From: an uncultured Planctomycetaceae bacterium
GTDB taxonomy: Bacteria > Planctomycetota > Planctomycetia > Pirellulales > UBA1268
Length of the DNA stretch: 9,447 bases
Assembly: GCA_903885855.1 (NCBI GenBank)
Contig: CAISKG010000594.1
Span: forward strand, 1 to 9,447
Reading direction: 5' to 3'
Both the position numbers and the translations under genes were made by a program. The stretch's first letter is position 1, and each line of letters starts with the position of its first letter. Shown here piece after piece: positions 5,892-9,447 of this stretch. The notes beneath the pieces were generated by a model. That model worked only from the letters and a program-made list of their open reading frames with translations, searched no databases and was not told the origin of the DNA.

Positions 5892-8501
5892 ATGGCCCGA
5901 CGTCGGCTCCCCTCGCGATGGATCGCAGCGCTGCTCGCGACGGCGGCCTGCTGCGGCACGACCCGCGCGGCCGAAGCGACGGACCGCGTGGGCGACCTGG
6001 GCGCGCCCGACCGGCTCGTGATCCGGGGGCTCGAGGCGATCGATCCCGAGCGCCTGCGCCGCCCGCTCGTGGCCGACTTCGAGGTCCGCTGGCTCGCGCG
6101 GCCCGCGTCCGACCGTGCGCCGCTGCTCGACGCCCTGGCCCGCAAGGCCGAGCAGGCGCTCGCGGCGGCGGGATTCGCCACGGCGCAGGTCGTGCCGGCG
6201 GTCGAGCCGATCGACGGCACCGAGAAGATCGTGCTCGACGTCGCCGCGGGCCCGCGACTCGAGGTGGGCGGGATCGTGGTACACGGGCTCGACGCGGGCT
6301 CGATCGGGCGGCTGCGTGCCTTTCTCGGCACCCCCCAGTACGAATCCTCCGCCATCCCGGAGCGACTCGATCCGCCCGACGGCGGCACGGCCGTGGTGTG
6401 GCGTGGCAAGGACGGGGCCGAGGCGTTTCCCCATCCGCCCGCCTGGCCGCTGTCGGGCCCCGCCCCCTGCGACGCCGTGTCGCTCCGTCACATTCCCGCG
6501 GCCGTGACCCGCTTTCTGCACGAGGAGGGATACCTGTCGATCGCGGCCCCCCGTCAGGACGGCGAGCGGCTGGGTCGCAGCGCCTCGCTGTACGGCCACG
6601 AGGTGCGGATCGACGCGACGATCGATTCGAGCGACGGCCGGACGGCGAAACTCGTCCTCGACATCGGGCCGCTGCCACCGCCGTCGCGGGTGTCGAAGAT
6701 CGAGATCGCCGGCGGCACCACGACCACCTCCGACGCCCTGGCGGACTTCCTCGCCATCCGCAGCGGCGGCCCGGTGGCACCGCGCGACGCCCGGGAGTGG
6801 CACCGGCGGCTGCGGGAGTCGGGCCGCTTCCTCCACCAGGAGGTGCTGCTGGTTCCCGATCTCCTCGAAGAGCACGCCGTGATCGCGCGCTTCGAGCTCG
6901 TCGACCTCCCGCCGATGATGCCCCTCTCGAGACCACTCTCGCGCGAGGAGGAGGCGCTCCTGCGCTGCCGTCGCTGGCTCCTGGGCGTCCTCGCCGACGA
7001 CCGCGGCCTCGTGGTCAACGTATGGAACTCGCCCGATCAGGCCTCCTCGGAGCCGTTCCCGCCCCTCCAGCTGACGCTGTCGCGATCGCAGGGCTTCGCG
7101 TACCTCCGCCGGGGCGCGTCGGGCGGCCTCCATGGGTTGGTGGCCACGCCCGGACTCCTCCGGCTGATGGCGCCGGGGGGCCAGGGGTGGTTCGACGCGC
7201 CGCTGCCGCCCACGCTGGGGTACCGCCTCGCCCTACCCATGCGTTTCGACAGGGCCACGCTCGACCAGCGGCCCGACGTCGCCAGGGCCGAGGCCCGGTA
7301 CGGCCTTGCGTTCGACATCTTCGGGACCCCCGTGCCGCCGGGCGAGCCAGGCTTCGGATTGGACATCGACATCCCCCCGGCCTGGTTCCTCGTCGACTTC
7401 CATCAGTTCGATCGCTCGTACCGCTGGGACGGCGACACGCTGGAGATCGACCGCGCCGAGGGGTCCCCCACCCGCATCCATGCCCCCACCGGTCGGCTGC
7501 TCTCGACGGGCATCGCCGGGCTGCACCTTTCGATCGATCAGGGGCGCGACACGATCGCCGAGGCCGCGCGGATCGCCGCCTCGGTCGGGACGGCGCGGGC
7601 CGACGACGCGCACCCGGCCTCCTCGGGCCTGCGCTTCTGTCTGGGCTCCGACGGGCTGCGGAGCGTCCGCGAGCTGGCATGGCTGCGGAACTTCAAGATC
7701 GGCCCCACGGATCTCCGTCGGATCGACACCGACGATCCTCCCCCCACGGAACTCGACGCGGTCCTCGAAGGCATCGCGAGCCGCTGCGACGACGAAGCCT
7801 TCGCGACCCTCGACCGCACCGTCGCCCGGTTTCTGGCCGATGCGGCCCGCCCCGCCGCCGACGACCTCTCGATCCCCGCCACGACGTCCCTCCACCCCAC
7901 CGCCTGGGGCGCCGAACGCGTCGCCTTCCCCTCCCGCCGCGAGCGGGTCGACGCGTTCCGCCGGCACGCCGCGGTCGGGACGTGGCGCCTGTGGGAGTCC
8001 TGGTTCGGACACGACGCCTGGCCGACGCGCGTGATACGGATGTACGCCATCGCCAAGCTCGGTGGACCGTACCGCGACGAGGTGAAGGACTTCCTCGCCG
8101 CGCGCGACCACGGCCCGGTCGCCCATTTCTTCGCCGCGGTGAATTGCCCCGACACGGAACTGGGGGCGGGGCTGGCCGGCCGCGGCCTGGTGGACCTGTC
8201 GCTCGAAGCCTTCCGGGCCGACTGCGCGCCGGTGATGGAAGCCGCGACGACGAGCGGGATCGTGCCCGCCATGATGAGCGTGGTCCGCGATCTCGACGAC
8301 GACGCGATCCGGAGGTTGGGGGAGGCCTTCGGGTCGCACTCCGCCTCCGCCGAGGCGACGATCCGGCAGTTGCAGGTCGTCGCCCGCTCGGGAAAGGGCG
8401 GACCGCAGGACGCCCTGGATACCTGGTGGACCTCCGGCATCTCCGAGGTGGTGGGCGTCCTCCTGCGCACGCTGGCCACGGCGGACGCCGCCACGCCCTG
8501 A
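5892..8501 (+). CDS. Exported repeat protein with POTRA-like segments, first of two tandem paralogs (869 aa)
   Basis: The N-terminus (MARRRLPSRWIAALLATAAC then CGTTRAAEA) is a Sec-type signal peptide, with cleavage likely around residue 27. A lipoprotein box is not convincing because the residue at -3 is Thr. At least three segments follow the POTRA pattern 'v..I.v.G...' plus 'GRF' or 'V.aGPr': about 41-121 (RLVIRGLEAI ... VLDVAAGPR), about 122-260 (LEVGGIVVHG ... KLVLDIGP, with an insertion holding PPAWPLSGPAPCD at 182-194), and about 266-340 (SRVSKIEIAGG ... RRLRESGRFLHQEV). The region about 385-545 is beta-rich, including FHQFDRSYRWDGDTLEIDRA and THIHAPTGRLLS-like strands that loosely recall LolA-type folds. 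Residues 560-869 look alpha-helical. No Omp85 beta-barrel or C-terminal barrel motif is visible. The next gene encodes a paralog of the N-terminal half. I know no named family; a cell-envelope role is inferred from export and fold. Confidence 0.85.
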   Translation: MARRRLPSRWIAALLATAACCGTTRAAEATDRVGDLGAPDRLVIRGLEAIDPERLRRPLVADFEVRWLARPASDRAPLLDALARKAEQALAAAGFATAQVVPAVEPIDGTEKIVLDVAAGPRLEVGGIVVHGLDAGSIGRLRAFLGTPQYESSAIPERLDPPDGGTAVVWRGKDGAEAFPHPPAWPLSGPAPCDAVSLRHIPAAVTRFLHEEGYLSIAAPRQDGERLGRSASLYGHEVRIDATIDSSDGRTAKLVLDIGPLPPPSRVSKIEIAGGTTTTSDALADFLAIRSGGPVAPRDAREWHRRLRESGRFLHQEVLLVPDLLEEHAVIARFELVDLPPMMPLSRPLSREEEALLRCRRWLLGVLADDRGLVVNVWNSPDQASSEPFPPLQLTLSRSQGFAYLRRGASGGLHGLVATPGLLRLMAPGGQGWFDAPLPPTLGYRLALPMRFDRATLDQRPDVARAEARYGLAFDIFGTPVPPGEPGFGLDIDIPPAWFLVDFHQFDRSYRWDGDTLEIDRAEGSPTRIHAPTGRLLSTGIAGLHLSIDQGRDTIAEAARIAASVGTARADDAHPASSGLRFCLGSDGLRSVRELAWLRNFKIGPTDLRRIDTDDPPPTELDAVLEGIASRCDDEAFATLDRTVARFLADAARPAADDLSIPATTSLHPTAWGAERVAFPSRRERVDAFRRHAAVGTWRLWESWFGHDAWPTRVIRMYAIAKLGGPYRDEVKDFLAARDHGPVAHFFAAVNCPDTELGAGLAGRGLVDLSLEAFRADCAPVMEAATTSGIVPAMMSVVRDLDDDAIRRLGEAFGSHSASAEATIRQLQVVARSGKGGPQDALDTWWTSGISEVVGVLLRTLATADAATP

Positions 8502-8525
8502 TCGGCCCATCGACGTCGTCGGCGA

Positions 8526-8541
8526 CCGTCCCGAACGACGG
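8526..8541. terminator. Weak inverted repeat after the 869-aa gene
   Basis: CCGTC (8526-8530) pairs with GACGG (8537-8541) around CCGAAC, 24 bp after the stop. An alternative pairing, CGTCGT (8514-8519) with ACGACG (8535-8540), overlaps it. There is no T-run. It could help end transcription, but stems this short are common by chance in GC-rich DNA. Confidence 0.2.
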
Positions 8542-8601
8542 CACAGCACGCTCTCTCGGGTGCCCGCGACGTCCGCGGCGGGCCCTTCGACCCCCGGAAG
8601 T

Positions 8602-8629
8602 GCCGCCGGGATCGCCGCCGGGATCGCCG
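8602..8629. repeat. Tandem 12-bp direct repeat (2.3 copies) in the intergenic region
   Basis: GCCGCCGGGATC occurs twice back to back (8602-8613 and 8614-8625), followed by GCCG of a third copy. It abuts the proposed -35 hexamer of the downstream gene. It could be an operator or a simple replication-slippage duplication. Confidence 0.6.
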
Positions 8630-8658
8630 TTGGACCGGCCGCGGGCCGCCGCTATCCT
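8630..8658 (+). promoter_or_regulatory. Candidate sigma-70-type promoter of the second paralog
   Basis: TTGGAC (8630-8635), a 17-bp spacer and TATCCT (8653-8658) match the spacing and the TTG / TA...T core of a housekeeping promoter. Transcription would start about 28 bp before the ATG at 8693. The -35 match is weak. Similar GCTANNNT elements stand before the 869-aa gene (TACCGT, 5820-5825) and the 118-aa gene (TAGGCT, 3198-3203), without good -35 partners. Confidence 0.35.
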
Positions 8659-8692
8659 CCCGCCCCGTTTCGCCGTCCCCGAGGGCCCCGCC

Positions 8693-9447
8693 ATGCCTCG
8701 CCCCGCCGCCCCTGCGCTCCGCGCAGCCCCGGCCCCGATCGCGCTGGCGCCGCGCGGCGTGCTCGTGCTGCTGGCACCGCTGCTCCTGGCGCCGCTCGTG
8801 CTGGCGGCGGCGGCCCGCGCCGAGCCGATGGGGCGCGTCTCGCCGGTCGACGGGATCGTCGTCCGCGGCACGGCGGTCACCGACGGCGCCGCGCTCGGCC
8901 GGGCGCTGGCCGCCGACGACGATCTCCTCCTCCTCGCCCGCCCCCTCTCCAATCGCAAGCTCTACCTCTCGGCGCTGGCACGGAAGGCGACGCTGGCACT
9001 GGAGCGCCTCGGCTTCGCCGCACCGAAGGTCAGCGCCTCGATCGAGGCCGACGGCGCCGGCGGCGAGCGGATCGTCGTCGAGGCCGTCGAGGGGCGGGCG
9101 CTCGTGGCCGGGGGCATCGAGATCCGCGGCCTCCCCGACGATCTCGCCGCGGGCCTGCGCCGCTGGCTGCAGGGGCAGCGGCCCCCCGAGGGCGCGCTGC
9201 CGGTGGTCGTGGAGACCGACGGCGGCTGGGGGGGCGAGCGCTGGACCGACGCCGACGGCGCACGCGTCCACCTCGAGCCGCCCCTCTGGGAGCCGGGGAA
9301 GCCGGCCCCGTGCGACGCTCCGTATCTGGCGACGATCCGCCGCGCGATCGGCCGCTTCCTGCGCGACCATGGCCACCACGCCTCGGCGCGGCTCGTCGAT
9401 GCGCCGCGCCCGGCGGGCCTCCTCGGCGGCCTCGCCGGCATCGCGGC
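8693..9447 (+). CDS. Second exported POTRA-like paralog, 3' end beyond the window
   Basis: An ATG at 8693, with GAGG eight bases upstream (8681-8684), opens a frame of 251 full codons that reaches the end of the window without a stop. A long signal peptide comes first (hydrophobic core about residues 22-40, LVLLAPLLLAPLVLAAAARA, cleavage likely after 43). The mature part aligns with the upstream 869-aa protein: DGIVVRG (53-59) with RLVIRG; LARPLSNRKLYLSALARKA (81-99) with LARPASDRAPLLDALARKA; GFAAPKV with GFATAQV; LVAGGIEIRGLPDDL with LEVGGIVVHGLDAGS; and EPPLWEPGKPAPCDAPYL (195-212) with HPPAWPLSGPAPCDAVSL. It therefore has the same two N-terminal POTRA-like segments and the conserved Cys. 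Lack of overlap and a promoter-like sequence upstream suggest its own transcription start, though read-through from the first gene is possible. Function is unknown. Confidence 0.85.
   Translation, partial: MPRPAAPALRAAPAPIALAPRGVLVLLAPLLLAPLVLAAAARAEPMGRVSPVDGIVVRGTAVTDGAALGRALAADDDLLLLARPLSNRKLYLSALARKATLALERLGFAAPKVSASIEADGAGGERIVVEAVEGRALVAGGIEIRGLPDDLAAGLRRWLQGQRPPEGALPVVVETDGGWGGERWTDADGARVHLEPPLWEPGKPAPCDAPYLATIRRAIGRFLRDHGHHASARLVDAPRPAGLLGGLAGIA

Noticed and set aside
2742..7133. A 1463-codon open frame on the minus strand
   Set aside because: It runs across five real genes out of frame. The product is Arg/Gly/Ala/Pro-rich with no domain, as expected for stop-free shadow frames at ~70% G+C; within thrS it is simply another frame of the same strand.
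8502..8692. A small gene between the two paralogs
   Set aside because: No frame of useful length has a ribosome binding site. The region is accounted for by short repeats and a promoter-like sequence.
7233..9379. Minus-strand frames of 438 to 613 codons opposite the two paralog genes
   Set aside because: They are antisense shadows. The plus-strand proteins have signal peptides, ribosome binding sites and mutual homology, while these frames have none.

Overview
The window is GC-rich DNA, roughly 70% G+C outside one island, and most likely comes from a planctomycete. The main reason is the start: the tail of a DUF1549/DUF1553 (PSCyt/PSD1) protein, followed 5 bp later by a DUF1501 protein. That pair is greatly expanded in Planctomycetes. 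A stand-alone LigD-N-like protein and two secreted repeat proteins with POTRA-like segments fit the same assignment. No rRNA, tRNA or CRISPR array is visible.

Layout. (1) 1-1616, plus strand: the last 50 codons of the DUF1553-type gene and a complete DUF1501 gene with a twin-arginine-type leader, probably one operon. (2) About 1680-2592: a lower-GC island (about 50-55% G+C in lines counted by hand). On the minus strand it holds a two-gene micro-operon, a 35-aa ORF followed by an 81-aa ORF, each with its own ribosome binding site. Next to it are a frameshifted remnant of an IS3-type OrfA transposase and a perfect (TG)14 microsatellite beside a hairpin. (3) 2593-2994, minus strand: a 133-aa LigD 3'-phosphoesterase-like protein that keeps the metal-site histidines and aspartate but appears to lack the family arginine. 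(4) 2995-3302: a divergent intergenic region with three stem-loops in a row. (5) 3303-3659, plus strand: a 118-aa three-helix membrane protein whose 3' end overlaps by 7 bp the end of thrS. (6) 3653-5665, minus strand: complete threonyl-tRNA synthetase (670 aa) with all editing and catalytic zinc residues. (7) 5892-8501 and 8693 to the window end, plus strand: two exported proteins that are clearly paralogous in their N-terminal halves. They have POTRA-like repeats and a shared P-x-W-x2-G-x-PAPCD motif. The first has a long C-terminal part with no recognisable beta-barrel; the second runs off the window.

How the genes fit together. The first two genes are probably co-functional in the cell envelope. 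thrS is housekeeping and transcribed on its own. The tandem POTRA-like pair is the best candidate for an undescribed system: an envelope or secreted protein family duplicated in place, each copy with its own apparent promoter region. The low-GC island looks like a site of insertion and decay that may still carry two live small genes. Large open frames on the opposite strands (up to 1463 codons) are GC-driven shadows and were not annotated.
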